Source: Azospirillum baldaniorum (GTDB lineage Bacteria; Pseudomonadota; Alphaproteobacteria; Azospirillales; Azospirillaceae). Taken from it: a DNA stretch of 64,000 bases. The DNA lies in contig NZ_CP022262.1 of assembly GCF_003119195.2 (NCBI RefSeq), forward strand, positions 1-64,000. Reading direction: 5' to 3'. The first letter of the stretch is position 1. Every line of letters starts with the position of its first letter. Shown here piece by piece: positions 33,165 through 42,086 of this stretch. The translations under genes and the position numbers were made by a program. The notes below the pieces were generated by a model. That model did no database searches. It saw nothing but the letters and a program-made list of their open reading frames with translations, and was not told where the DNA came from.

Positions 33165-33177
33165 GCGGGCCGACGGA

Positions 33178-34107
33178 TCAGGGCGGCCGGTAGGCGCTGC
33201 CGTCCTCGGCGCGGGCGGGCGCGTCGACATAGGTCCCGTGGTCCGGCACGGCGATCCGGTCGAAATCGCGGGCAAGCTCATGGAGCGCCGTCCGCATGCC
33301 GCTGCCACGCATGGCGGGACCGTGGCCGGTGACAACAAGGTCGGGCTCCAACCCCGCCAACAGAACCACCGAGTCCCGCGCCTTCTGCCAATCCGTCGTG
33401 TAGTACATGGGCGGACCGTGCATCTCCGGGTCCTGGACGGCCACGGCGTAGGCGGATTCCTGGCGCGTCGTGATGAAGGCGTCGCCCGCGATGAGGCTGC
33501 GGTCCGCCGCGCGCCAGAAGGAGACGTGCCCCGGGCTGTGCCCCGGCGTCGCGAGCCAGCGCCATCCCGGCATACCCGGCACACTGCCGTCTTCCGGAAG
33601 GCGGCGCAGCCGGCCGCCCACATTCACCGGTCCGCGGGGGTAGAGCGGCGCCATCAGGGACATCAGGCCGCCGCCGACCGATGGATCGGGCGGCGGATAG
33701 GACGCGCTGCCGTCGAGATAGGGATGCTCCAGCCCGTGGGCGTAGACCGGCGCGTCCCAGCGCTCGGCCAATTCCTCAAGGGCGCCGACATGGTCGAAAT
33801 GCCCGTGGGTCATCACGATGGCCGCGGGTCGCGAGTCCGGCCCGAACCGCTCCGCCGCCGCCTTGGCGATGAGACCCGCCGTGCCCATCACGCCGGCGTC
33901 GATCAGCACCCATTGTCGGTCGCTGTTGGGCCGGTCGCTGCCGGTCCGATCGCCGGCCCCCGGCGCGCCGACGAAGACCACGTTGACGATGGCGAGGCGC
34001 CGGTAGGCCAGATCGGGGGCGATCTCGTGCGTGCCGTCGTCGCGCGCCCGGTCCCGCTCCGGATCGTCGGCCCGCCCCGCGGAATCGAGAGGGATCTGCC
34101 GCGCCAT
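33178..34107 (-). CDS. MBL-fold metallo-hydrolase
   Basis: 309 residues from ATG 34107, with GGAGGA upstream. The zinc-binding motif is VMTHGHFDHVGALEELAE (His101, His103, Asp105, His106), with a further ligand in TPGHSPGHVSFWRAADRSLI, Asp in LIAGDAFITT and His in VVTGHGPAMRG. No signal peptide is present, so it is probably cytoplasmic. Glyoxalase II-like, lactonase and rhodanese-linked hydrolases all share this outline and the sequence does not choose among them. A glyoxalase I gene lies 0.7 kb away but on the other strand. Confidence 0.92.
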   Translation of the reverse strand: MARQIPLDSAGRADDPERDRARDDGTHEIAPDLAYRRLAIVNVVFVGAPGAGDRTGSDRPNSDRQWVLIDAGVMGTAGLIAKAAAERFGPDSRPAAIVMTHGHFDHVGALEELAERWDAPVYAHGLEHPYLDGSASYPPPDPSVGGGLMSLMAPLYPRGPVNVGGRLRRLPEDGSVPGMPGWRWLATPGHSPGHVSFWRAADRSLIAGDAFITTRQESAYAVAVQDPEMHGPPMYYTTDWQKARDSVVLLAGLEPDLVVTGHGPAMRGSGMRTALHELARDFDRIAVPDHGTYVDAPARAEDGSAYRPP

Positions 34108-34209
34108 GCGCCGTCCTCCGTGCTGCGATGGGTGAGGGTCGGCACCGCTCACCCTTCGTAGGCAAACTGAAAGTGCCGGCGATGGTTCCCCGACGCAGGG
34201 TGGTGGCGG

Positions 34210-34605
34210 CTACTCCATCGGCTGGTCGAGCGGGCGGCCCATCGCGCCACCCGCCGCAGCGCCCAGGGCGCAGCCCAGCGCCGCGGCCGGGCCGGTCGCC
34301 GGCAGGGCGGCCCCGCCGGTCGCCGCACCCGCCGCGACGGCGCCCGTCGCTCCCACCGCCCCGCCGGCCAGACAGCCGAGCGTCAGCCCCGCCACCGTAT
34401 GCCGGTTCTGGTACAGCAGGGCGCCGCCGAGGATGATCGCGCGCTCCGCCCCGTCGCGCAGCCCGCCCGCGCTGTCGGACAGCCAGCCACGCCATTCCGC
34501 CCGCCCCTCCGATGTTGGCGACGCGGCCTGGGCCGCCGGTGCGGCCATAAGCACCAGCGAGGCGAGGCCCGCCGCAACGAGGGTTCGGCCCGTCCTGTGT
34601 CGCAT
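34210..34605 (-). CDS. Exported glycine/alanine-rich hypothetical protein
   Basis: 131 residues. A signal peptide (TLVAAGLASLVLMAAPAAQA, then ASPTSEG) precedes a short polar region and two Gly/Ala-rich hydrophobic stretches (GLTLGCLAGGAVGATGAVAA, AAALGCALGAAAGGAMGRP). These glycine-zipper-like segments are reminiscent of small outer-membrane or membrane-lining proteins. I do not recognise a family. It lies divergent from the glyoxalase gene, with 192 bases between the two starts for promoters. Confidence 0.7.
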   Translation of the reverse strand: MRHRTGRTLVAAGLASLVLMAAPAAQAASPTSEGRAEWRGWLSDSAGGLRDGAERAIILGGALLYQNRHTVAGLTLGCLAGGAVGATGAVAAGAATGGAALPATGPAAALGCALGAAAGGAMGRPLDQPME

Positions 34606-34797
34606 GGGAAGCTCCTTTTTCCAGGCCGTGAGGATAAGCCATCGCGGCCGGCACGCCGTCCCGAAAGCAGGGATGAGCGACCGCCGACCGGGCTACCCCC
34701 TTCGCGTCCGGCCTGTAGTAGATACTTACTGCCACACAAACAATCCGACTCACTAACATTCACGCTGGAGCCACCAACCGGAACGGAGCCAGCCCCC

Positions 34798-35193
34798 ATG
34801 GCCAAGGCCATCCACATGATGATCCGGGTCCTCGACGAAGAGCGGTCGCGGGACTTCTACGCGCGCGCGTTCGGCCTGGAATGCGCCGACCGCTACGCCT
34901 TCGACGGCTTCACCCTGGTCTATCTGCGCAACGCCGAAAACGACTTCGAGATCGAGCTGACCATCAACCACGGCCGCAGCGAACCCTACGCCCACGGCGA
35001 CGGCTACGGCCACTTGGCCGTCTGCGTCGAGGATCTGGACGGGGAACACCGGCGCTTCACCGCGCTCGGCTACGGCCCCAACCCGATCAAGGAGTTCGCG
35101 CGGGACGGCGCGCTGATGGCCCGCTTCTTTTTCGTCCAGGACCCCGACGGCTACAAGATCGAGGTCCTCCAGCGCCACGGCCGCTACCGCTGA
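34798..35193 (+). CDS. gloA: Lactoylglutathione lyase (glyoxalase I), VOC superfamily
   Basis: 131 residues. The four metal ligands of GloA-type enzymes are in place: His6 (AIHMMIRVLD), Glu53 (DFEIELTIN), His72 (GYGHLAVCVED) and Glu122 (GYKIEVLQ), with spacing like that of the E. coli enzyme. It isomerises the methylglyoxal-glutathione hemithioacetal to S-lactoylglutathione in the cytoplasm. The shorter loop spacing suggests the Ni/Co-type class. It precedes the GMC dehydrogenase genes on the same strand. Confidence 0.92.
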   Translation: MAKAIHMMIRVLDEERSRDFYARAFGLECADRYAFDGFTLVYLRNAENDFEIELTINHGRSEPYAHGDGYGHLAVCVEDLDGEHRRFTALGYGPNPIKEFARDGALMARFFFVQDPDGYKIEVLQRHGRYR

Positions 35194-35249
35194 CACCAGG
35201 CGCGTGCGGCACTCAAAGCAAAAATCACAAATGGTCTTGGGAGGAAGCG

Positions 35250-35816
35250 ATGCGTTCTCCGACGAGCACAACAGCAAAACCCGCCCCCAATCACACCATG
35301 CACCGGCGCGCCTTCCTGGCGGCCTCGGCCACCGCTGCCGCGGCGACGGCCATCCTGGTGTCGGGCGGGGCGATCCTCTGCCCGCGCGAGGCCTGGGGGT
35401 ATGAAACCAAGGCGCTGGCGCCCGACACCATGCGCTCGCTGATCCGGGTGTCGCGGGACATCTACCCGCACGACCGGCTGGCCGACCGCTTCTACGCCGT
35501 CGCCATGAAGGCGCAGGACGAGAAGGCGGCCGCCGACGCCGCGCTCAAGGATCTGTACGAGTCCGGCATGGCGAAGCTCGACCGGCTGGCCAAGGCCAAG
35601 CACGACGCGCCCTACGCGGAGGTCGGCTGGGAGGCCGACCGGGTCCGGCTGCTGCACGAGATCGAGGCCGATCCCTTCTTCCAGACGGTGCGCGGCGGGC
35701 TGGTGACCGGGATCTACAACAACCAGGAGGTCTGGCCGCTCTTCGGCTACGAGGGCGAGAGCGCGGCCAAGGGCGGCTACATCGACCGCGGATTCAACGA
35801 CATCGAGTGGCTCTGA
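35250..35816 (+). CDS. Tat-exported gluconate 2-dehydrogenase subunit 3 family protein
   Basis: 188 residues from ATG 35250 (GGAGGAAGC overlap region). A twin-arginine signal (MHRRAFLAASATAAAATAIL, Arg19-Arg20) is followed by the subunit-3 pattern: APDTMRSLIRVSRDIYPHDR, LADRFYAVAMKAQDEKA, EADPFFQTVRGGLVTGIYNN, then EVWPLFGYEGESAAKGGYID. In membrane GMC dehydrogenases this small subunit chaperones the large flavoprotein to the periplasm. The flavoprotein gene begins 28 bases downstream. The third, cytochrome c subunit normally found with them is not in this window. Confidence 0.92.
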   Translation: MRSPTSTTAKPAPNHTMHRRAFLAASATAAAATAILVSGGAILCPREAWGYETKALAPDTMRSLIRVSRDIYPHDRLADRFYAVAMKAQDEKAAADAALKDLYESGMAKLDRLAKAKHDAPYAEVGWEADRVRLLHEIEADPFFQTVRGGLVTGIYNNQEVWPLFGYEGESAAKGGYIDRGFNDIEWL

Positions 35817-35844
35817 CCACCGTCCCAGGAAGGATGTTTCAGCC

Positions 35845-37416
35845 ATGGCAGCGAAATTCGACCTGAACGACGACAGCGTCGTGGTGATCGTGGGGTCCGG
35901 GGCCGGCGGCGGCACACTGGGCACCCAACTGGCGCTGAAGGGCATCAAGACGGTGATCCTCGAAGCCGGCGGGCGCCACAACATGGAGGATTTCCAGAAC
36001 GACGAATGGGCCAGCTTCGCCCAGATATCCTGGCTCGACCCGCGCACCACATCGGGAAGCTGGCGGGTGTCGCGCGACTTCCCCGGCCTGCCGGCCTGGA
36101 TCGTCAAGGCGGTGGGCGGCTCCACCGTGCACTGGGCGGGTGCGGCGCTGCGCTTCCAGCCGCACGAGTTCAAGACGCGCACCGCCTACGGCGAGGTCGC
36201 CGGAGCCAACCTGCTGGACTGGCCGATCACCCTGGAGGAGCTGGAGCCCTGGTACGCCAAGGCGGAGGACCGCATGGGCGTCACCCGTACCAACGGCATC
36301 CCCGGCCTGCCCGGCAACAACAACTTCAAGGTCCTGAAGGCCGGCGCCGACAAGATGGGCTACACGGAGTGCCACACCGGCAACATGGCCATCAACTCGG
36401 AGCCCCGCGACGGGCGCGGGGGGTGCCAGCAGATCGGCTTCTGTTTCCAGGGCTGCAAGTCCGGGGCGAAATGGTCGACCCTGATCGCCGAGATCCCCAA
36501 GGGCGAGGAGACCGGCAAGCTGGAGGTCCGCGCCAACGCCCAGGTGCTGAAGATCGAGCATGACGCCAAGGGCAAGGTGACCGGCGTCGTCTACGCCGAC
36601 AAGGACGGGGCGATCCAGCGCCAGAAGGCCCGCATCGTCGCGGTGGCCGGCAACTCCATCGAAAGCCCCCGCCTGCTGCTGAACTCCGCGTCCTCGATGT
36701 TCCCGGACGGTCTCGCCAACTCCTCCGGACAGGTGGGGCGGAACTACATGCGGCACATGACCGGCTCGGTCTACGGCGTGTTCGAGAAGCCGGTGCGCAT
36801 GTACCGCGGCACCACCATGGCCGGCATCATCCGCGACGAGGCGAAGAACAAGCCCGACCGCGGTTTCGTCGGCGGCTACGAGATGGAGACCCTGTCGCTC
36901 GGCCTGCCCTTCATGGCCGCCTTCCTCGACCCCGGCGCCTGGGGGCGGGAATTCACCTCGGCGCTCGACGGCTACGACCATATGGCCGGCATGTGGCTGG
37001 TCGGCGAGGACATGCCGCAGGAAAGCAACCGCATCACCCTGCACGCCGACAAGAAGGACAAGCACGGGATGCCCGTCCCCAACGTCCATTTCGACGACCA
37101 CCCCAACGACGTCGCCATGCGCCAGCACGCCTACCGGCAGGGCATGGCGCTGTATGAGTCGGTGGGGGCGACCCGCAGCTTCCCGACGCCGCCCTACCCG
37201 TCCACCCACAATCTGGGCACCAACCGGATGAGCGAGAAGGCGCGCGACGGCGTGGTGAACAAGTGGGGTCAGACCCACGACGTGGCGAACCTGTTCGTCT
37301 CCGACGGCTCGCAGTTCACCACCGGCGGGGCCGAAAATCCCACCCTGACCATCGTCGCGCTGGCGCTGCGGCAAGCCGACTACATCGCCGGCCAAATGGC
37401 CAAGAACGCGATCTGA
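35845..37416 (+). CDS. GMC-family FAD oxidoreductase (gluconate/fructose dehydrogenase type large subunit)
   Basis: 523 residues. The FAD-binding Rossmann start is VVVIVGSGAGGGTLGTQLAL with LEAGGRHNMEDFQNDEW. Then come AVGGSTVHWAGAALRFQPHE, CFQGCKSGAKWSTLIAEIPK, VAGNSIESPRLLLNSASSMF, the active-site His of STHNLGTNRMSEKARDG and the closing SQFTTGGAENPTLTIVALAL. It is not itself signal-bearing and would leave the cell folded with the Tat subunit. It oxidises a sugar or polyol in the periplasm and feeds the respiratory chain. The substrate is not evident. Confidence 0.93.
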   Translation: MAAKFDLNDDSVVVIVGSGAGGGTLGTQLALKGIKTVILEAGGRHNMEDFQNDEWASFAQISWLDPRTTSGSWRVSRDFPGLPAWIVKAVGGSTVHWAGAALRFQPHEFKTRTAYGEVAGANLLDWPITLEELEPWYAKAEDRMGVTRTNGIPGLPGNNNFKVLKAGADKMGYTECHTGNMAINSEPRDGRGGCQQIGFCFQGCKSGAKWSTLIAEIPKGEETGKLEVRANAQVLKIEHDAKGKVTGVVYADKDGAIQRQKARIVAVAGNSIESPRLLLNSASSMFPDGLANSSGQVGRNYMRHMTGSVYGVFEKPVRMYRGTTMAGIIRDEAKNKPDRGFVGGYEMETLSLGLPFMAAFLDPGAWGREFTSALDGYDHMAGMWLVGEDMPQESNRITLHADKKDKHGMPVPNVHFDDHPNDVAMRQHAYRQGMALYESVGATRSFPTPPYPSTHNLGTNRMSEKARDGVVNKWGQTHDVANLFVSDGSQFTTGGAENPTLTIVALALRQADYIAGQMAKNAI

Positions 37417-37458
37417 TCGCTGTTCTGTCCCATTATTCGGGACGCTTCGCGGATTACA

Positions 37459-37487
37459 GCCCCTCTCTTCCGGACGGAGGAGGGGGC
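37459..37487. terminator. Possible terminator hairpin between convergent genes
   Basis: GCCCCTCTCTTCCG and CGGAGGAGGGGGC form a long imperfect stem just past the GMC stop, followed by ACTCTTTTG on the + strand. It lies between the rightward GMC and leftward RHH genes. The T-tract is short, so efficiency is uncertain. Confidence 0.5.
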
Positions 37488-37499
37488 ACTCTTTTGCGC

Positions 37500-37892
37500 T
37501 CAGGCCGTCTCGCGTTCTTTTTCCGGGGCGGGAAACGAGGCCGCAATTCCCACCGGAAGGATGGCGGCGGCCACCGCGGCGAAATCGGTGCGCGCCTCTC
37601 GTTCCAGTTCTTCCACGCAGGGGCGGTGGCCCTTCACTTCCTGGGCGTAGGTCAGGCAGGCGCAGCGCAGCAGGCCGGCGAAATTGCGACGCTCCACCCC
37701 GCGGGCCAAGACTTCATCGTGCAACTTTGACAAGAAGCGACCCAGCGAGACGCCCTGCATCGCCGCGATTTCCTCCAACGCACCCCAGAAGGCCGCTTCC
37801 AGACAGACGCTCGTCGAATGACCGCTGAGGCGGACCCGCCGGGTTACCATGCGGAAGCGCTCCGGGTCCTGACCGGCAAAAATTCGGCACAT
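37500..37892 (-). CDS. Ribbon-helix-helix domain protein (RHH_4 type)
   Basis: 130 residues from ATG 37892, with AAGGAG upstream; the frame is open further back without a site. The RHH core is RMVTRRVRLSGHSTSVCLEA, AFWGALEEIAAMQGVSLGRF and LSKLHDEVLARG, matching alphaproteobacterial RHH_4 proteins that start MCRIFAGQDP. The first strand would enter the DNA major groove. The C-terminal tail is alanine-rich. It is encoded divergently from the fused glycosyltransferase/mutase gene and may regulate it, but that is a positional guess. Confidence 0.85.
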   Translation of the reverse strand: MCRIFAGQDPERFRMVTRRVRLSGHSTSVCLEAAFWGALEEIAAMQGVSLGRFLSKLHDEVLARGVERRNFAGLLRCACLTYAQEVKGHRPCVEELEREARTDFAAVAAAILPVGIAASFPAPEKERETA

Positions 37893-38304
37893 CCCTCGTC
37901 TCCTTCCAAACTTCCCCGACTTCTTGAATGCACTATGAACGGAAAATCCGTAATGCGCATTAGTTTCCGAAAGACGGAACCCGCCCAGGTCGAGTGAAGA
38001 GAGAGAAACATCACCGAATCCGCGCGCATCGAAAAGCACTGGAGACGCACAGTCTTCCCCGGATACCACCCCCGCCCGCTGAAATATGCGCTTACCTCAG
38101 CCAACCCGGCGCAAAAGAACGAGCGTTGAAAAATCGGGGAACCGTTTCCGCAGCGCATTTCTGTCACGGAACCCACCCCTGCCGACCACGTTATTGGTTT
38201 CCGGTTTTCGACGCCATTCCGCTGCGCCGCAAAAAATCCACTGTATTCGTGGCGAATTCCCCGGCGGCAACCCGACGACACGTCATTGAAGAGAGGATGG
38301 AAAC
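37893..38304. other. Divergent intergenic region, no gene called
   Basis: 412 bases between the RHH gene and the glycosyltransferase/mutase gene. It is somewhat A+T-richer around 37920-38000 and 38180-38260 and must hold the promoters of both. I see no convincing small gene, RNA or inverted repeat. Confidence 0.45.
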
Positions 38305-40773
38305 ATGAGTTGGGCCGGCCAACACCAGTTCCCAATCGGCAGAAACCGAAAAAGAACACGTCCGACCGCCGACTCTCCACACTCCGATTTCACCACCCAG
38401 CCCTCGCAGACCCTGATCTGCTTCTCGCACCTGCGCTGGAGCTTCGTTTATCAGCGTCCACAACATCTTATGTCGCGATTCGCGCGTGACCACCGCGTGC
38501 TGTTCGTCGAGGAGCCGATCCACAACGACACGCCCGAGCCCTGGCTGGACGTGCGCGAGGATGAGGGCGTCCTCGTCCTGGTGCCCCGCCTGCCCGCCGG
38601 CATGGACGGCGAGGCAGCCGTCACCGCCCAGCGCCAGCTGCTCGACCACTATCTGGCCGAGGAGGGGGTGACCGATCCGATCCTCTGGTACTACACGCCG
38701 ATGAGCCTCGGCCTGTCCGGCCATCTGCGCGGGGCGCTGGTGGTCTACGACTGCATGGACGAGCTGTCGGCCTTCCACGGCGCTCCGCCGGAGCTGGTCG
38801 AGCGCGAGCGCCAATTGATGGCGCGGGCCGACGTGGTGTTCACCGGCGGCGTCAGCCTCTACGAGGCCAAGCGCACCCTGCACCCCAACGCCCACGCCTT
38901 CCCCAGCAGCGTCGACGTCGCCCATTTCGCCGCCGCCCGCGGCATCGTCGAGGAGCCCGCCGATCAGGCGGCCATCCCGCACCCGCGGCTCGGCTTCTAC
39001 GGCGTCATCGACGAGCGGCTGGACATCGCCCTGCTCGACGCCGCCGCCACGGCCCGGCCCGACTGGCAGTTCGTCCTGGTCGGCCCGGTGGTGAAAATCG
39101 ACCCGGCCGACCTGCCCCACCGTCCGAACATCCACTATCTCGGCCCGAAGAGCTACGATGACCTGCCGCATTATCTGGCGGGCTGGGACGTCGCCCTGAT
39201 GCCCTTCGCGCGCAACGAATCCACCCGCTTCATCAGCCCGACCAAGACGCCGGAATATCTGGCCGCCGGGCGCCCGGTCGTCTCCACCTCGATCACCGAC
39301 GTGGTGCGCGGCTATGGCGACAGTGGCGTCGTGCGCATCGCCGACGCGCCGGAGGATTTCGTCGCCGCCGTCTCGGCCGCCCTGGCCGACGCCGCCGACC
39401 CGGAACGGCTGCGCGCCACCGCCGACCATGTCCTGCGCGACATGTCCTGGGACAAGACCCAGGGCCGCATGAAGACGCTGATGGAGCAGGCCCGCCAGCG
39501 CGGACGCGCCGCGCCGCCCGCCCATCGCCCGGCGCCGGCGATCCACCCGGCCAAGCACGTCAACGGGCGCGCCGCCGGCCGCCGCTCAGGCTTCGACTAT
39601 CTGATCGTCGGGGCGGGCTTCGCCGGCAGCGTGCTGGCGGAACGTCTGGCGGCGGGGCTGGACAAGCGCGTCCTGCTGATCGACCGGCGCCCGCACATCG
39701 GCGGCAACGCCTACGATCACTACGACGACGCGGGCGTGCTGATCCACCGCTACGGCCCGCACATCTTCCACACCAACGCCAAGCCGGTCGCCGATTACCT
39801 GTCCCGATTCACCAAGTGGCGGCCCTACGAGCACCGCGTCCTGGCGCGGGTGGACGAGCGGCTCGTCCCCATTCCGATCAACCGGACGACGGTCAACCAA
39901 CTGTATGGCTTGGACCTCGACGAGGCCGGCGTGGCGGAGTTCCTCAAGAGCCGCGCGGAACCGGTGGCCGACGTCCGCACCTCGGAGGACGTGGTGGTTG
40001 GCGCCGTGGGGCGGGAGCTGTACGAAAAGTTCTTCCGCGGCTACACCCGCAAGCAGTGGGGCCTCGACCCGTCGCAGCTCGACAAGGCGGTGACGGCGCG
40101 GGTGCCGACGCGGACCAACGACGACGACCGCTATTTCGGCGACAGCTTCCAGGCGATGCCGCTGAACGGCTTCACGCGGATGTTCGAGAACATGCTCGAC
40201 CACCCGAACATCAAGGTGATGCTGAACACCGATTTCGACGACGTGCGCGACGAGATCGCCTACGACCGCATCGTCTTCACCGGCCCGATCGACGAGTATT
40301 TCGGCCACCGCTTCGGCAAGCTGCCCTACCGCTCCCTGACCTTCCGGCACGAGACGGTCGACCGGGAGTGGTTCCAGCCGGTCGCCGTGGTGAACGAGCC
40401 GTCGGAGGCGGTGCCCTACACCCGCGTCACCGAGTACAAGCACCTGACCGGGCAAAGCCACCCGAAGACCAGCATCACCTACGAGTATCCCTCCGCCCAG
40501 GGCGATCCCTACTACCCGATCCCCCGCCCGGAGAACCAGGAGCTGTTCCGCAAGTACCAGGCGCTGGCCGACAACACCCCGGACGTGATCTTCCTGGGCC
40601 GGCTCGGCACCTACCGCTACTACAACATGGACCAAGTGGTGGCGCAGGCGCTGGCGGTCTACGCCCGCCTGGAGAAGGAGGAGCAGCAGAGCCGCGGTCT
40701 CGCCGCCGCCGCACGGGCCTTCGGCTCGCTGGGCGCGGAGCGGGAGGTGCGGGTCGCGGGGATGGGGGATTAG
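38305..40773 (+). CDS. Fusion of a glycosyltransferase (GT4-like) with UDP-galactopyranose mutase
   Basis: 822 residues. After a basic 35-residue leader, residues ~35-410 form a GT-B type transferase: CFSHLRWSFVYQRPQHLMSR, YDCMDELSAFHG, RLGFYGVIDERLDIALLDAA, NIHYLGPKSYDDLPHYLAGW, KTPEYLAAGRPVVSTSITDV. A Pro/Arg-rich linker follows. Then residues ~430-800 are UDP-galactopyranose mutase (Glf): FDYLIVGAGFAGSVLAERLA, LIDRRPHIGGNAYDHYDDAG, RYGPHIFHTNAKPVADYLSR, FFRGYTRKQWGLDPSQL, EYPSAQGDPYYPIPRPENQE, GRLGTYRYYNMDQVVAQAL. Glf converts UDP-galactopyranose to UDP-galactofuranose with reduced FAD. The fusion would channel it to a transferase. Both halves are complete. Confidence 0.93.
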   Translation: MSWAGQHQFPIGRNRKRTRPTADSPHSDFTTQPSQTLICFSHLRWSFVYQRPQHLMSRFARDHRVLFVEEPIHNDTPEPWLDVREDEGVLVLVPRLPAGMDGEAAVTAQRQLLDHYLAEEGVTDPILWYYTPMSLGLSGHLRGALVVYDCMDELSAFHGAPPELVERERQLMARADVVFTGGVSLYEAKRTLHPNAHAFPSSVDVAHFAAARGIVEEPADQAAIPHPRLGFYGVIDERLDIALLDAAATARPDWQFVLVGPVVKIDPADLPHRPNIHYLGPKSYDDLPHYLAGWDVALMPFARNESTRFISPTKTPEYLAAGRPVVSTSITDVVRGYGDSGVVRIADAPEDFVAAVSAALADAADPERLRATADHVLRDMSWDKTQGRMKTLMEQARQRGRAAPPAHRPAPAIHPAKHVNGRAAGRRSGFDYLIVGAGFAGSVLAERLAAGLDKRVLLIDRRPHIGGNAYDHYDDAGVLIHRYGPHIFHTNAKPVADYLSRFTKWRPYEHRVLARVDERLVPIPINRTTVNQLYGLDLDEAGVAEFLKSRAEPVADVRTSEDVVVGAVGRELYEKFFRGYTRKQWGLDPSQLDKAVTARVPTRTNDDDRYFGDSFQAMPLNGFTRMFENMLDHPNIKVMLNTDFDDVRDEIAYDRIVFTGPIDEYFGHRFGKLPYRSLTFRHETVDREWFQPVAVVNEPSEAVPYTRVTEYKHLTGQSHPKTSITYEYPSAQGDPYYPIPRPENQELFRKYQALADNTPDVIFLGRLGTYRYYNMDQVVAQALAVYARLEKEEQQSRGLAAAARAFGSLGAEREVRVAGMGD

Positions 40774-40798
40774 GAGGAGCGCGCACACCCTTGCCCCC

Positions 40799-40880
40799 AC
40801 CCTTTTCCCCCGCTGAGCGGGGAAGGGCGCTTTCTTATCCCCTCCCCTGCAAAGCGGGGGAGGGTTAGGGAGGGGGCAAG
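40799..40880. repeat. Dispersed double-hairpin intergenic repeat, copy 2
   Basis: Between the mutase fusion and the glycosidase gene. A first stem (TTCCCCCGCT/GAGCGGGGAA) is followed by the 32-base core at 40839-40870, identical to 17881-17912. The flanking bases differ between the copies. Here it lies inside what looks like one operon, so a processing or differential-expression role is possible. Confidence 0.8.
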
Positions 40881-40922
40881 ACTCCGCACACCCCGAACGC
40901 CCCAAAATCACAGAGCACCCCC

Positions 40923-42086
40923 ATGCACATCCCCACCCTGTTCGACAGCGCCTTCCTCGGCGGCTTCGAATGCTCGACGCACCGGCGGCATGACGGGCGC
41001 CGGCTCGACCTGATCGCGGCGACCGGCCACGACCGGCTGGCCGCCGAGGACTATCGGCGCATGGCCGCCCACGGCCTGCGCAGCGTGCGCGACGGCGCGC
41101 GCTGGCACCTCATCGAAACCACGCCGGGCCACTACGACTGGTCCAGCCTGCTGCCCATGGTCCGGGCGGCGCGGGAGGCCGGGGTCCAGGTGATCTGGGA
41201 CCTCTGCCATTACGGCTGGCCGGACGACATCGACATCTGGCGCCCCGCCTTCGTGGAGCGCTTCGCCCGTTTCGCCGGGGCCGCCGCAGCCCTGCTGCGC
41301 GACGAGGGCGTGGAGACGCCCGCCTATTGTCCGGTCAATGAAATCTCCTACTGGGCCTGGGCCGGCGGCGACATGAAGCGCTTCAACCCGATGGCCGAGC
41401 GCCGCGGGGCCGAACTCAAGCACCAGCTCGTCCGCGCCAGCATCGCGGCCATCGACGCGATCCGCGCCGCCGACCCGCGCGCCCGCATCGTCCAGGTCGA
41501 TCCGGTCATCAACGTGCTGCCCCGCCCCGACCGCAGGGGCGACGCCGGGGCGGCGGAGGAGGCCCGGCTGGCCCAGTACGAGGCGTGGGACATGATCGGC
41601 GGCTACGCCTGGCCGGGGTTGGGCGGCAAGCCGGAGTATCTGGACGTGATCGGGGTCAACTACTACTCCGACAACCAATGGTTCCTGAAGGGCGGCACCA
41701 TCGGACGCGACGACCCGCGCTACCGTCCCTTCGCCGACATCCTGGCCGAAGTGCACCAGCGCTACGGCCGTCCCGTCCTGGTGGCCGAGACCGGCGCCGA
41801 GGGCGATGCCCGCGCCCCCTGGCTCGACTATGTGACGGGGGAGGTGATCACGGCCTTGAAGGCCGATGTGCCGGTGGAGGGCGTCTGCCTCTACCCGATC
41901 CTCGACTATCCCGGCTGGGCCAACGACCGCCATTGCGAGACCGGCCTCTACGGCCTGTGCGACGAGGATGGCGGGCGTTGCCTGTATCAGCCGTTGGCCG
42001 CCGCCCTGGAACGCGCGCAGGCCCGCGTCGGTGCGCTGCTCGGCCAGCCGCAATCCGGCCGGCCGGAACTCCAGGCGGCTCAATGA
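40923..42086 (+). CDS. GH1-like beta-glycosidase
   Basis: 387 residues, shorter than the usual ~450-residue GH1 enzymes. A (beta/alpha)8 barrel of clan GH-A is indicated by YCPVNEISYWAWAGG (acid/base Glu140) and VLVAETGAEGD (nucleophile Glu289), with the aglycone segment DVIGVNYYSDNQWFLKGG between them. The first strand is SAFLGGFECSTHR. No signal peptide is present, so it is cytoplasmic. It is flanked by galactofuranose synthesis and an ABC exporter whose start overlaps its stop. It may therefore trim or remodel a lipid-linked sugar rather than digest external cellobiose. Confidence 0.85.
   Translation: MHIPTLFDSAFLGGFECSTHRRHDGRRLDLIAATGHDRLAAEDYRRMAAHGLRSVRDGARWHLIETTPGHYDWSSLLPMVRAAREAGVQVIWDLCHYGWPDDIDIWRPAFVERFARFAGAAAALLRDEGVETPAYCPVNEISYWAWAGGDMKRFNPMAERRGAELKHQLVRASIAAIDAIRAADPRARIVQVDPVINVLPRPDRRGDAGAAEEARLAQYEAWDMIGGYAWPGLGGKPEYLDVIGVNYYSDNQWFLKGGTIGRDDPRYRPFADILAEVHQRYGRPVLVAETGAEGDARAPWLDYVTGEVITALKADVPVEGVCLYPILDYPGWANDRHCETGLYGLCDEDGGRCLYQPLAAALERAQARVGALLGQPQSGRPELQAAQ

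Noticed and set aside
34130..34154. Hairpin with arms GGGTGAG / CTCACCC between the MBL and exported hypothetical genes
   Set aside because: No T-tract on the relevant strand and a short stem; it may be a chance dyad. Not listed as a feature.
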